Part shown: positions 7,874 through 17,900 of the stretch, one piece after another | Numbering within the stretch: the first letter of the stretch is position 1 | Layout: each line of letters begins with the position of its first letter | Program-made: the position numbers and the translations under genes | Source of the DNA: Pseudomonas crudilactis | GTDB taxonomy: Bacteria; Pseudomonadota; Gammaproteobacteria; Pseudomonadales; Pseudomonadaceae | Assembly (NCBI RefSeq): GCF_013433315.1 | Contig: NZ_WXVV01000014.1 | Span: 62,001-126,000, forward strand | Reading direction: 5' to 3' | Length of the DNA: 64,000 nucleotides | Notes under the pieces: model-generated | What the model saw: the letters and a program-made list of their open reading frames with translations, nothing else | Told to the model about the DNA's origin: nothing | Databases searched by the model: none

Positions 7874-7903
7874 ATCGCATGCGGTTAGATCGCATGCGAT
7901 GTA
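7874..7903. promoter_or_regulatory. Tandem palindromic operator candidates at the ohr promoter
   Basis: Two CGCATGCG palindromes, at 7876-7883 and 7891-7898, have centres 15 bp apart, each preceded by AT. The second lies in the 15-bp element ATCGCATGCGATGTA (7889-7903), also found in front of ohrR. They sit 38-67 bp upstream of the ohr start codon, where a repressor would block the promoter. Confidence 0.6.
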
Positions 7904-7982
7904 ATAAATATCCTCTCACAGCCTTTCCCTGTCAATCCACCGAATGCGCTCTGTCGACCAGCGGTAATCCTTGTGTGTGCGC

Positions 7983-8022
7983 AAAAAAAACGGGGCGGCC
8001 TGATCATCGATCAGGCCGCCCC
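7983..8022 (-). terminator. Rho-independent terminator of the SCO1-PCuAC operon
   Basis: Perfect 13-bp GC-rich stem (GGGGCGGCCTGAT at 7992-8004, its complement at 8010-8022) with a 5-nt loop, followed on the minus strand by eight Ts (7990-7983). It starts 21 bp after the PCuAC stop codon. Confidence 0.93.
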
Positions 8023-8042
8023 GCGGGTCTTGCAGTCAGCGA

Positions 8043-8522
8043 TCAGTGCATTTTGCTGTGATCGTGACCTTCCATGTTGGTCAGCGCGCGCACCGGCGCT
8101 TTGACTTCGATGGTCTCTTTCTCGCCCTTGGCGTTTTCCACGGTCAGGGTCAGCGGCACGCTTTCGCCTTCCTTCAACTGCGCGGTCAGGCCCATCAGCA
8201 TCACGTGGTAGCCGTTCGGATCAAGCTTGACGGCTTTGCCGGCCGGCAGTTCGACGAACTTCACCGGGCCCATGCTCATGACGTCGTTCTTCATGGTCAT
8301 TTCGTGGATCTGCACGTCTCGGGCCGCTGGCGTCGCGACGCTGAGCAACTTGCTGTCGCTGTCGGCGGTGAGGGTCATGAACGCGCCGCTGGCGGACTGG
8401 GTCGGCACGGTGGCACGGACCCAGGCATCGTCGACTTTGGTCGCTGCGGTCGCCTGGAATGCCAGACCCAGCAGAGAAAAACCGATGACAGCGCGTTTGA
8501 TGTGGTTCAGAACAGGTTGCAT
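8043..8522 (-). CDS. Periplasmic copper chaperone, PCu(A)C family
   Basis: A 159-residue exported protein that binds Cu(I) in the periplasm and, in known systems, supplies copper to cytochrome oxidase or to SCO proteins. An N-terminal signal peptide (MQPVLNHIKRAVIGFSLLG..., cleavage after ATA) is followed by the cupredoxin-like PCuAC domain. The metal ligands follow the family pattern: HEMTM near the middle, a later Met, and YHVMLMGL. A His-rich end (GHDHSKMH) may add a second site. The same frame is open much further upstream, but that stretch is the shadow of the SCO1 gene; the ATG at 8522 overlaps the SCO1 stop (TGATG), which shows translational coupling. A strong terminator follows. Confidence 0.93.
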   Translation of the reverse strand: MQPVLNHIKRAVIGFSLLGLAFQATAATKVDDAWVRATVPTQSASGAFMTLTADSDSKLLSVATPAARDVQIHEMTMKNDVMSMGPVKFVELPAGKAVKLDPNGYHVMLMGLTAQLKEGESVPLTLTVENAKGEKETIEVKAPVRALTNMEGHDHSKMH

Positions 8523-9127
8523 CAGCAAACCTCCATAACAGTAAGCAAATCTTCCGTGCATTGTTCTGCCGAAAGCGAGGTGGACAGACCCAGGCGCAAG
8601 CCGCCGTTGGAGTCGTAAACGTAACTGGTGGCGGTATGCGAGATGGTGTACGTGTCGCCGGCCGGGACTTTCTCGTAGAACACGTCGAATTCCTTGGCCG
8701 TGGCTGCGGTTTCCTCGAGCGTGCCGTACAGCGCAACGAACGTCGGGTCGAAGGCTTTCATGTAGGCGTCGAGGATTTCCGGGGTGTCGCGCTCGGGATC
8801 GAGGCTGATGAAGATCACCTGCAAACGATCGCCATCGGCGCCCATCAGTTTCTTGATTTTCGCCGCGCGGGCGAGGGTGGTCGGGCAGACTGCCGGGCAC
8901 TGGGTGAACCCGAAGAACACCATCGGCATCATGCCGCGAAAGCTCGACAGCGTCATGGTTTCGCCATCGGTGTTCTTCAGTTTGAAGGTGCGCCCCATGA
9001 TCTTGTTACTCAGATCCTTGCCGTACTTGTACGACAGTTGGCCGCGGGTGTCGCAGCCGGCGAGCAGGCCTAGCCCGAGCACGCCCATTCCCGCAAGCAC
9101 CTTGCGGCGAGTCAACAAAGCCGTCAT
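8522..9127 (-). CDS. SCO1/SenC-family lipoprotein (copper delivery / thiol redox)
   Basis: A 201-residue periplasmic, membrane-attached thioredoxin-fold protein. The N-terminus MTALLTRRKVLAGMGVLG...LLAGC is a lipoprotein signal (lipobox LAGC). The SCO copper-binding motif CPAVC appears in FTQCPAVCPTTLA, and the third ligand His is in SHTATSYVYD. Family members assemble the CuA centre of cytochrome c oxidase or protect against oxidative stress. It is the first gene of a two-gene operon with the PCuAC chaperone, overlapping it by 1 nt. No oxidase gene is visible in the window. Confidence 0.92.
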   Translation of the reverse strand: MTALLTRRKVLAGMGVLGLGLLAGCDTRGQLSYKYGKDLSNKIMGRTFKLKNTDGETMTLSSFRGMMPMVFFGFTQCPAVCPTTLARAAKIKKLMGADGDRLQVIFISLDPERDTPEILDAYMKAFDPTFVALYGTLEETAATAKEFDVFYEKVPAGDTYTISHTATSYVYDSNGGLRLGLSTSLSAEQCTEDLLTVMEVC

Positions 9128-9284
9128 CTAATACCGCCTTTTGCAGCCCGTCAGTCAGCAGGACTGGCGGGGGGTTAACCGTAAAAACGGCGCATGATAC
9201 CAAACTGAGGGCAGACGCCGGCCACGGATCGCCGCGCGGCACAGGATCGAGCGACAAAAGGTGTAAGAAAAAGTGACGACGGAC

Positions 9285-10679
9285 TCACTGCACCCGCGAA
9301 TCCTCAACGCTCCAACCGCCGCCCAGCGCGGTGTACAGATTGACCTCGGCGACCAGTTGCGCGAGGCGATCGGTGATCAGACCTTGCTGCGAACTGAACA
9401 GTGAACGCTGCGCATCGAGGAACGTCAGGCTGCTGTCGACACCATTCTGATAGCGGTTCTGCGCCAGGTTGTAATAGGTCTGCGTGGCTTGGACCAGATC
9501 ACGCTGCGCCTGCAATTGCTGCTGATACGTGCTGCGTGCGGCGAGGCCGTCGGCGACTTCCTGAAACGCGGTTTGGATCGATTTTTCGTATTCGGCCACT
9601 GCCACTTCTTTCTGCAACTTCGAATAATCCAGACTGGCGCGCAGGCTGCCGGCATTGAAGATCGGCAGGCTGATCTGCGGCTGAAAGGTCCATGCCCCGG
9701 AACCGGCGCCGAACAAACCGGAAAGGTCTCGACTGGAGGTGCCAGCATTCGCCGTCAGGCTGACGCTGGGGAAAAACGCCGCGCGCGCTGCGCCGATATT
9801 GGCGTTGGCCGCTTTCAGTTTGTACTCCGCTTGAAGAATGTCCGGACGCCGTTGCAGCAGATCCGATGGCAGCCCGGCCGGCAGTTGTTGCACCAGATCG
9901 CTGGCCAGTGGTCGGGCGGGCAGGGCCTCGGGCACCGGCGCGCCAACCAGCAAGGTCAGGCTGTTCAAGTCTTGAGCGACCTGGCGCTGATAACGCGCCA
10001 GATTGGCCCGTGAACTGTCGACGCTGGTCCTGGCCTGCGCCTGCTCCAGCGCCGAAGACTTGCCGGCCTCGCGGTTGCGCGTGGTCAGATGCAGGCTCTG
10101 TTCATCGGCAGCAAGGGTCTCGCGAGTGAGAATCAGCAGCTCTTGATCGGCGCGCCAGGTCAGGTAGGCATTGGCGACGTTGGCCACCAGGCTCAACTGC
10201 GCACTGCGCCGCGCCTGTTCGGTGGCCAGCCAGGTCTGCAAGGCCTCCTCGCTGAGGCTGCGCACGCGACCGAAGAAATCCAGTTCATAGGCGCTGATAC
10301 CGAGGTTGACCGAGTACGTCGAATTGATCAGCGCTTTGCCTTGGGTCACGCTCGGCGGCATGCGCTGGCGCAGTTCATTGGCATTGGCCGACACCGCCGG
10401 CAGCAGGTCGGCACGCTGAATGCGGTATTGCGCCTGAAAGGCTTCGACGTTGAGAGCCGCTACGCGCAGGTCGCGGTTGTTGACCAGCGCGCTTTCAATC
10501 AGCTGTTGCAGCGCCGGGTCGGTGAACAGCGTGCGCCAGTCCTCGCTGCTCGTTGCAGCCTGCGTCGCTGCTGGATATTGCGCGGCACTGGGTGAAACGG
10601 GCCGCTGATACTCGGGAATCAATGAACAACCGCCCATCAGCATTGCCATGGACAGCAGGGAAAGTCGCAACGTCAACAT
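9285..10679 (-). CDS. Outer-membrane efflux lipoprotein, OprM/NodT family
   Basis: A 464-residue outer-membrane factor that forms the exit duct of tripartite exporters. The N-terminus MLTLRLSLLSMAMLMGGC is a lipoprotein signal with lipobox MGGC, so the mature protein starts at Cys18. Two homologous halves with the long alpha-helical repeats of the family follow (for example LTWRADQELLILTRETLAADEQSL and YNLAQNRYQNGVDSSLTFLDAQRSLFSSQQGL). The start has GAGGCAG upstream. It lies 33 bp downstream of the luxR gene on the same strand, so the two are probably co-transcribed. In related lipopeptide loci a gene of this type flanks the synthetases and works with MacA-MacB; here macAB is at 49576-52685, so the tripartite pump would be assembled from both ends of the locus. 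That partnership is inferred. Confidence 0.9.
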   Translation of the reverse strand: MLTLRLSLLSMAMLMGGCSLIPEYQRPVSPSAAQYPAATQAATSSEDWRTLFTDPALQQLIESALVNNRDLRVAALNVEAFQAQYRIQRADLLPAVSANANELRQRMPPSVTQGKALINSTYSVNLGISAYELDFFGRVRSLSEEALQTWLATEQARRSAQLSLVANVANAYLTWRADQELLILTRETLAADEQSLHLTTRNREAGKSSALEQAQARTSVDSSRANLARYQRQVAQDLNSLTLLVGAPVPEALPARPLASDLVQQLPAGLPSDLLQRRPDILQAEYKLKAANANIGAARAAFFPSVSLTANAGTSSRDLSGLFGAGSGAWTFQPQISLPIFNAGSLRASLDYSKLQKEVAVAEYEKSIQTAFQEVADGLAARSTYQQQLQAQRDLVQATQTYYNLAQNRYQNGVDSSLTFLDAQRSLFSSQQGLITDRLAQLVAEVNLYTALGGGWSVEDSRVQ

Positions 10680-10712
10680 CGAACTGCCTCATGCATATAA
10701 AGAGCGTTGTGC

Positions 10713-11507
10713 TCAGGCCCCGGCCATCCATTTCGCCAGACCATGGCGGCCACTGACGCCGAGTTTGGCCGTGGCACGTTTCAGGTACGTCTCGATCGAG
10801 CTGTTTTTGACCCGCAGTTGTTCCGCCATTTGCGGTACGGTGCCGCCGGTCAACAGGCCGAGGCAGACTTCTTTTTCGCGCGCCGAGAGCGCGATATCGC
10901 TGATCGCCAGACGCTCGTCGAATACCTGCGCCAGTGGTGCCTGATCCAGCTCGGCCAAGGGCTGGCGTGGTTGTCTGGCGAGGGATTGTCGACTGATTTG
11001 CGCATGTCGTTCGATCAGCGGCAGCAGGGTGTCGGACAGACGCTTGAGAAACGACAGCTCCGGCAGAGAAAAAACTCGCTGGGTGTGCGGACGGTAAAAC
11101 GAGATGACGCAGCGGCGGTTTGAAGTGCGCGACACCAGGTTGCACTGATGCACGCTGTGCTGCGGATGACGGGGTAGCAGTGAAGCTTTCAACTGGATCA
11201 GCAACGAGTCATTCATTTCGATTATTTTCTGCAACAACGGATGATCGTCCGGTCTCTCCAGCGGATCGGGCGGGGGGAAAGTCTGCGGTAAGCCGGCACT
11301 GCCCAACGGCTTGATTTCAACCACGCTGGCCTGACGCTCATCGAGCGTCCATTCACTGAGGTCGACCCGATTGACCGGCACCAACGTGTCCACCAACTGA
11401 AACATGTTCGTGGCGAAGTGATCATCGCCGGTGCTTGCGATCAGTTCCCCCAGTTGCCAGTAGAAGTGCGGGTTTTCCATATTGCGAATACTGCCGGTCA
11501 GATTCAT
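10713..11507 (-). CDS. LuxR-type transcriptional regulator left of the synthetase genes
   Basis: A 264-residue protein with a C-terminal LuxR/GerE helix-turn-helix (LSAREKEVCLGLLTGGTVPQ, then MAEQLRVKNSSIETYLKRAT and KLGVSGRHGL). The N-terminal 190 residues match neither a receiver domain nor an acyl-homoserine-lactone pocket that I can recognise, as in the SalA/SyrF-like regulators of Pseudomonas lipopeptides (MassAR, ViscAR, ArfF type). It is transcribed away from the first synthetase gene across a 477-bp region and is the most likely activator of the locus. The ATG at 11507 is chosen; its leader has an AAGGA almost touching the start and a GGATG further away, and an RsmA/E-like motif overlaps the start. 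An internal ATG at 11480 lacks a ribosome-binding site. Confidence 0.9.
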   Translation of the reverse strand: MNLTGSIRNMENPHFYWQLGELIASTGDDHFATNMFQLVDTLVPVNRVDLSEWTLDERQASVVEIKPLGSAGLPQTFPPPDPLERPDDHPLLQKIIEMNDSLLIQLKASLLPRHPQHSVHQCNLVSRTSNRRCVISFYRPHTQRVFSLPELSFLKRLSDTLLPLIERHAQISRQSLARQPRQPLAELDQAPLAQVFDERLAISDIALSAREKEVCLGLLTGGTVPQMAEQLRVKNSSIETYLKRATAKLGVSGRHGLAKWMAGA

Positions 11508-11515
11508 ATCCTTGT
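11506..11515 (-). promoter_or_regulatory. Candidate RsmA/E binding site at the luxR start codon
   Basis: Minus-strand ACAAGGATAT matches the published RsmA/E SELEX-type consensus (A/U)CANGGANG(U/A) at 9 of 10 positions and overlaps the start codon. Binding would block translation, consistent with the known Gac/Rsm control of lipopeptide LuxR regulators. Confidence 0.5.
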
Positions 11516-11627
11516 CATCCCTGGTTCAGAACCCTCACTGAATCGTCTGCCGTCTCTGCAAAAACCGCCCACGCCGTCATTTCTCCTTGAGCACGATCTG
11601 GAGCGGGATTTAAGCCTATGGATTTGT

Positions 11628-11641
11628 CCTACGTCTGTAGG
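11628..11641. promoter_or_regulatory. Palindrome CCTAC-N4-GTAGG, possible LuxR-type operator
   Basis: Inverted repeat CCTACGTCTGTAGG, 344 bp upstream of the synthetase start and 121 bp upstream of the luxR start. The half-site GTAGG resembles the TRGG core recognised by LuxR/GerE helix-turn-helix proteins. It is a candidate binding site for one of the two LuxR regulators of the locus. Confidence 0.35.
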
Positions 11642-11725
11642 GGAAAACAGGGACACAAAATGCCATCATTTCTGATTGTTGGCGCCGGGGTTCTGACGGT
11701 GAGGAGATCAGGAGTGTTGTCGTCA

Positions 11726-11741
11726 GTGACTGATCAGTCAC
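11726..11741. promoter_or_regulatory. Perfect 16-bp palindrome GTGACTGATCAGTCAC
   Basis: Uninterrupted 16-bp self-complementary sequence between luxR and the synthetase gene, 244 bp upstream of the synthetase start. It has no T-run and so is not a terminator. A dimeric regulator site is the simplest reading. The protein that binds it is unknown. Confidence 0.4.
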
Positions 11742-11984
11742 GCCGCAGGCCGCGAAAACCGGTAGATGCTGATTGCTGATCGGTGGCGCTCGGGCAAATG
11801 GCGGCGCTGGTATGTGGCTTTTTTCCTACAAGCTTTTCAGTATTTCCTCTCCGAATTTTTAGACCTTGCCTGCGATAAGCACGCTCATCGCGCTTATCAG
11901 GGTGGTGGTTGTCCGGGTTTCAGGTGTCATGTCGGTGGCGGGGCCGATGCTTGAATACCGGCAAAATTTCATGAGAAGGATCTT

Positions 11985-14900
11985 ATGCAGCCTACTTCTG
12001 CCAACGTGGCGGGCGATCTGTCCGTGCCTGTCGAGACATTCGCGCTGACCGCTGCCCAACGGGATATCTGGCTGGACCAACTGAGCCGCGGAGATTCGCC
12101 GCTGTATAACATTGGCGGTTACGTCGAACTGAGCGGGCCGCTGGATCCGGCATTGCTGCAATCGGCACTTGAGTCTCTGGTGGAAACGCACGATGCCTTG
12201 CGGATTGTTCTGTTATCGGACGTTGGTCACGACGGGCTGCCGTTGCAAGGATTTGCGCAGACGCTGCCGGTGGCCATGCCGGTGCATGATGTCAGCGGGC
12301 AACCCGATCCGCAGTCGGCAGCCCGGGCGCTGGTCGAAGCGCAGATGGCGCAGGTCTTTGTGTATAGCGGGCAAGCGTTGTTCCGCTTCAGTCTGATTCG
12401 CCTCGACCACCATCGCCACTGGCTGGCAGCCCAGGCCCACCACTTGATTATCGATGGCTGGGCGTTCGCGCTGCTGTTCAAGGCGGTCGGCGAGATCTAC
12501 GGCGCGTTGTGCCGTGGCGAGCGCCCGCGTATTGCGGCACCGTCCTATGTCGGTTTTATCGAAGATGATGCGCGCTACCATCAGTCACCTCGCTATGAGC
12601 GCGATCAACGTTACTGGCTGGACAAGTACCGTAGCCTTCCCGAGCCCTTGTTGACGCCCCGCCATCGCGAATCCCCCGACGCTGAAGCAGCGCCCAGTCG
12701 CATCCACGTCGAGGTTTTTCCAGCCGTGCTGCACGAGCGCATGAAAGACTGCGCGCGACAATTCGGTAGCTCGGCATTTCATGTCTTGCTGGCGGCGCTG
12801 CATGTGTATTTCAGTCGCACCGCTCAGCGTGACGAGTGGGTGGTCGGTTTGCCGATTCTCAATCGCTCCGGTGCCCGCTTCAAGCGCACTTTGGGCTTGT
12901 TCACCCAGGTCAGTGCAATGCGCATGGGCTTTGGCCGAACGTTGTCATTCGCTGAGTTGATCAAGGCAATCGGCAATAGCCTGAAGCAGGATTTTCGCCA
13001 TCAACGCTACCCGCTGAGCGAGATGAACCGCGCGCTGGGTCTGTTGCGTGAAGACCGAGCGCAACTGTTCGAACTGTCGGTGTCCTACGAGCAGGACGAC
13101 CACGAATATTGCTACGGTGAGGCGTCGGGACACTCGGTCAAGGTGTCCAACCAGCATGAAACAACACCGCTGGCCCTTCACCTGCGCAGCAACCGTTTCA
13201 ACGACAAAGCCTGGTTGCACCTGGTGTACTCGCCGGCCTATTTCACGGCTGACGAGATTGCGTCGTTGACCGAGCGCTTGTTGCTGATTCTGCAGCAAGG
13301 TCTGGAATGCCCAGCGCTGGCGATCGCCGATTTCAATCTCAATAGCCCGGCAGAGCTGGCGCTGCTCGATGAGTGGAACGACACCCGCGTCAGTTATCCG
13401 CAAGGTCAACTGATTCATCAGCGATTCGCGTCGCGGGTAGCCGAACAGCCGGACGCGGTGGTCGCGACTTATCAAGACCGCACGCTGACCTATAGCGAAC
13501 TGAATCAGCAAGCCAATGCCTTGGCCCATCATCTGCTGGGCCTCGGTGTACGGCCGGATGACCGGGTGGCAATCGTCGCGCGCAGGGGCCTGGAGACCTT
13601 GATCGGGCTACTGGCGATTCTCAAGGCGGGTGCCGCTTATGTGCCGATTGACCCGGCGCATCCGCCCGAGCGCCTGAATTATCTGCTCAGCGACAGTGCT
13701 CCAGTGGCGCTGCTGACGCAAAGCGGTCTGCGTGATCGTCTGCCCGCCACAGCGCTGCCGGTGATCGAACTTGATCGGCGCGAGTGGTCGCTCGACAACT
13801 TGACCGATCCCGACCTGCCGGAGTTGACCACGAACAACCTCGCTTATGTGATTTACACCTCCGGTTCAACCGGGCTACCCAAAGGCGTGATGGTCGAGCA
13901 CCGCACACTCGGCAATCTGGTCGACTGGCACTGCGCGGCGTTCGGCCTCGGCACCGGACAGCACACCTCGAGCCTTGCCGGCTTCGGTTTCGACGCGATG
14001 GCGTGGGAGGTCTGGCCGGCGTTATGTGCCGGGGCGACGCTGCACTTGTCGCCCGCAAGCGAAGGCAACGAAGACATCGACGCGCTGCTCGACTGGTGGC
14101 GTGCGCAGCCGCTGGACGTGAGCTTCCTGCCAACGCCGATTGCCGAATACGCCTTCAGCAAGCAACTCGATCACCCGACCTTGCGCACCTTGCTGATCGG
14201 CGGCGATCGTCTGCGCCAGTTCAACCGTGCGCAGTCGTTTGCGGTGGTCAACAACTATGGCCCGACCGAAGCCACGGTGGTCGCTACTTCAGGACTGATC
14301 GCACCGGGGCAGGCCTTGCACATTGGCAAACCCGTCAGCAATGCCACGACTTACCTGCTCGATGATCAGCAGCGCCCGGTGCCGATCGGCATCATCGGTG
14401 AGTTGTATGTCGGCGGCGCCGGGGTCGCCCGGGGTTATCTGAATCGTCCGGATCTGACTGCCGAACGCTTCCTCGACGACCCGTTCAGTGTGCAGCCGGA
14501 TGCGCGCATGTACCGCACCGGCGATCTCGCCCGTTGGCGTTTCGACGGCAACCTTGAGTACATCGGTCGTAACGATGATCAGGTGAAAGTCCGCGGTGTG
14601 CGTGTCGAGCTGGGCGAAATCGAAGCGGCGCTCAGCAGTCATGACGCGGTACAGGAAGCCGTGGTGCTGGTGCGCGACGGTCAGCTGTTGGCATGGTTTA
14701 CCGAGCATGAGGCGCTGGATATCCTGCAACTGCACGCGCACCTGACCTCGCGCTTGCCGTCCGCCCTGTTGCCGGCGGCTTACGTGCGCTTGGCAACGTT
14801 GCCACTGACGGCCAACGGCAAACTTGACCGTCAGGCCTTGCCGGCGCCGGGTCCGGAAGCGCTGATCCGTCGTCAATACGAGGCGCCACAGGGTGACGTC

Positions 14901-17900
14901 GAAATCGCTTTGGCAAAGATCTGGGCCGAAATCCTGCAGGTCGAACGAGTAGGGCGTCACGACCATTTCTTCGAGCTGGGCGGCCACTCGTTGTTGGCTG
15001 TCGGCCTGATCGAACGTATGCGCCAGATTGGCATGAGCAGCGATGTGCGGGTGCTGTTCAGTCAGCCGACACTGGCCGCGCTGGCAGCGGCGGAGGGCAG
15101 TGGCCGCGAAGTCGAAGTGCCGGCCAACCGCATTCCTGCCGATTGCACGCACATCACCCCTGAGCTGCTGCCGCTGGTGCAACTGGATCAGCCGATGATC
15201 GAGCGTATCGTTGCAACAGTGCCGGGTGGTGCCGCCAATGTGCAGGACATCTACCCGTTGGCACCATTGCAGGAAGGCATTCTCTATCACCACATCACTG
15301 CTGCGCAGGGCGATCCGTATCTGCTGCAATCACTGCTGGCGTTCGACAGTCTCGAACGGGTCGAGGCCTTCGCCGCTGCGCTGCGTCAGGTCATGGCGCG
15401 CCACGACATCCTGCGTACGGCAGTGGTCTGGGAGGGGCTGACGTCACCGGTGCAAGTGGTCTGGCGCGAGGCCATTTTGCCGGTGCACGAGGTTGAACTG
15501 GATCCTGCCCATGGCGCGGTCCTCGATCAATTGCACGCGCGCTTCGATGCACGGCGCTATCGTCTGGATGTCAGTCAAGCGCCGCTGCTGCGCCTGATGT
15601 ATGCCCGTGACCCCGCGCACAACCGAGTGGTCGGGATCTTGTTGTTCCATCATTTAGCGATGGATCACATCGCGCTGGAGGCCATGCGCGAAGAAATCCA
15701 CGCCTGCCTGTCCGGGAGCGCTGAACCGCTGGCGGCGCCGGTGCCATACCGCAACTATGTGGCGCAGACGCGATTGGGTGTCAGTGAACAGGAGCATGAA
15801 GCGTTTTTCCGCCAGATGCTCGCCGACATCGACGAGCCGACCTTGCCGTTCGCTTTGCAGAACGTACAAGGTGACGGCAGCAACATCGAGGAGGCCGAGC
15901 AAACCCTGACGAGCGATCTGTATCAACGTCTGCAGCAGCAGGCGCGTCTGGCCGGCGTCAGCGTCGCCAGCCTGATCCACCTCGCCTGGGCGCAAGTATT
16001 GGCGGCGACATCCGGCCAGCCAAGCGTGGTGTTCGGGACGGTGCTGATGGGGCGTATGCAGGGCGGCGCGGGTGCGGACCGGGCTTTGGGGGTGTTCATC
16101 AACACCTTGCCGCTGCGCGTCGATGTCGGTGAAGGCGCGCGCGCGGCGGTGAAGTCCACGCATGCCCGGCTGACAGCGTTGCTCGCCCATGAACACGCCT
16201 CTTTGGCGCTCGCCCAGCGTTGCAGTGGCGTCGCTGCGCCGGCGCCGCTGTTCAGCGCCTTGCTCAACTATCGGCACAGCGATGACGTCGAGCAAAAGAA
16301 CTCCCGGCAAACCTGGGAGGGCATCGAGACCCTGGCCAACGAGGAACGCACCAATTACCCGTTTACCCTGAGTGTTGATGACCTCGGTACAGGCTTGCGT
16401 CTGACCACCAGAACCTTGTCGAGCATTGGCGCGCAGCGGATTTGCGCATACGTGCAGTCAGCGCTGAAAGGCTTGGTCGAGGCGCTGGAAAACACGCCGC
16501 AGCGGCCGCTGAACAGCCTGCCGTTGTTACCGCAGGAAGAGCTGCAACGGCTGCTGATCGAGTTCAACGATACGGCGGTCGATTGCCCGATGGACCAGCC
16601 GTTGCAGACGCTGTTCGAACAACAGGTGCAGCGCAAGCCGGATGCCATCGCCGTGCAGTTCGCCGAGCAACGCCTGACCTATCGCGAGCTGAACGAACAG
16701 GCCAACCGCCTGGCCCATCATCTGCGCGGGCTCGGCGTAAAACCGGATTCGCGAGTAGCGATCTGCGTCGAGCGCGGGCCTGAGCTGGTGATCGGTCTGC
16801 TGGGCATTCTCAAGGCCGGCGGTGCTTACGTGCCGCTCGATCCCGATTATCCGCTGCAACGCCTGAACTACATGTTGCAGGACAGCACGCCGGTTGCGCT
16901 GCTGGTGCATGAGGCGACGCGCGATCTGCTTGGCGAAACCGGCGTGCCGCTGATCGACCTCGACCTCGGCGTCTGGCAGAACCATCCCTACGACAATCCG
17001 CAGGTGCCGGATCTCGGCGCGACGAATCTGGCCTACATGATCTACACCTCCGGCTCCACCGGCACGCCAAAAGGCGTGATGATCGAGCACCGCAGCGCCT
17101 GCAACATGGTGCACTGGGGCTCGCAGTTGTCGCCGCCGACTGAACACGGGGCGTTGCTGCAAAAAGCACCGTACAGTTTCGACAGTTCGGTGTGGGAGAT
17201 TTTCTGGCCGCTGTGTTCGGGCATGCGCCTGGTGCTGGCGCGTGCCGATGGCAACCGCGACTCGGCGTATGTCGCGCAAGTGATCCGCGAGCAGAACATT
17301 ACCGTGGTCAAGTTCGTGCCGGCGTTGTTGCAGCAGTTTATCGAGCAGGACGATGTCAGCCAGTGCACCAGCCTGACCGATGTGCTCAACGGTGGCGGCG
17401 AGTTGACCGTCGCCCTGGCCCGGCAAGTGCGCGAGCGCCTGCCGTGGGTGCGTTTGCACAACGTCTATGGGCCGACCGAAACCACGGTCGACAGCAGCGG
17501 CTGGACCCTGGAGCCCTGCGAGCCGGTACCGCCGACACTGGTGCCGATCGGCAAGGCGCTGAGCAACATGCGACTGTATGTGCTCGATGACGGCGATCAA
17601 CCGGTGCCGTTTGGCGTCAGCGGGCATTTGCACATTGGCGGGGTGGGCGTGGCGCGCGGCTATTTGGGATTGCCGCAATTGCAGGCTGAGCGCTTTATCG
17701 ACAGCCCGTTTGTGGTCGGTGACCGCTTGTACCGCACCGGTGATCTGGTGCGTTACGGCGCCGATGGCAACCTCGAATTCCTCGGCCGCAACGACTTTCA
17801 GGTCAAGCTGCGCGGGGTGCGCCTTGAGCTGGGCGAGATTGAAGCGCGGCTGCTTGAACACCCGGCCATCCGCGAGGCGGTGGTGCTGGTGCGCGATGAG

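Larger units (their letters stand above)
11508..11984. promoter_or_regulatory. Divergent promoter region between luxR and the first synthetase gene
   Basis: 477 bp without a gene. It must hold the promoters of the luxR-outer-membrane-factor operon (leftward) and of the synthetase (rightward). Two palindromes stand out (11628-11641 and 11726-11741, listed separately). The synthetase ATG at 11985 has GAGAAGGA 4 nt upstream. I could not assign convincing -35/-10 boxes by eye. Confidence 0.6.

Noticed and set aside
8523..8900. N-terminal extension of the PCuAC chaperone up to 8900
   Set aside because: The extension is an out-of-frame reading of the SCO1 gene. The true chaperone starts with a signal peptide at 8522.
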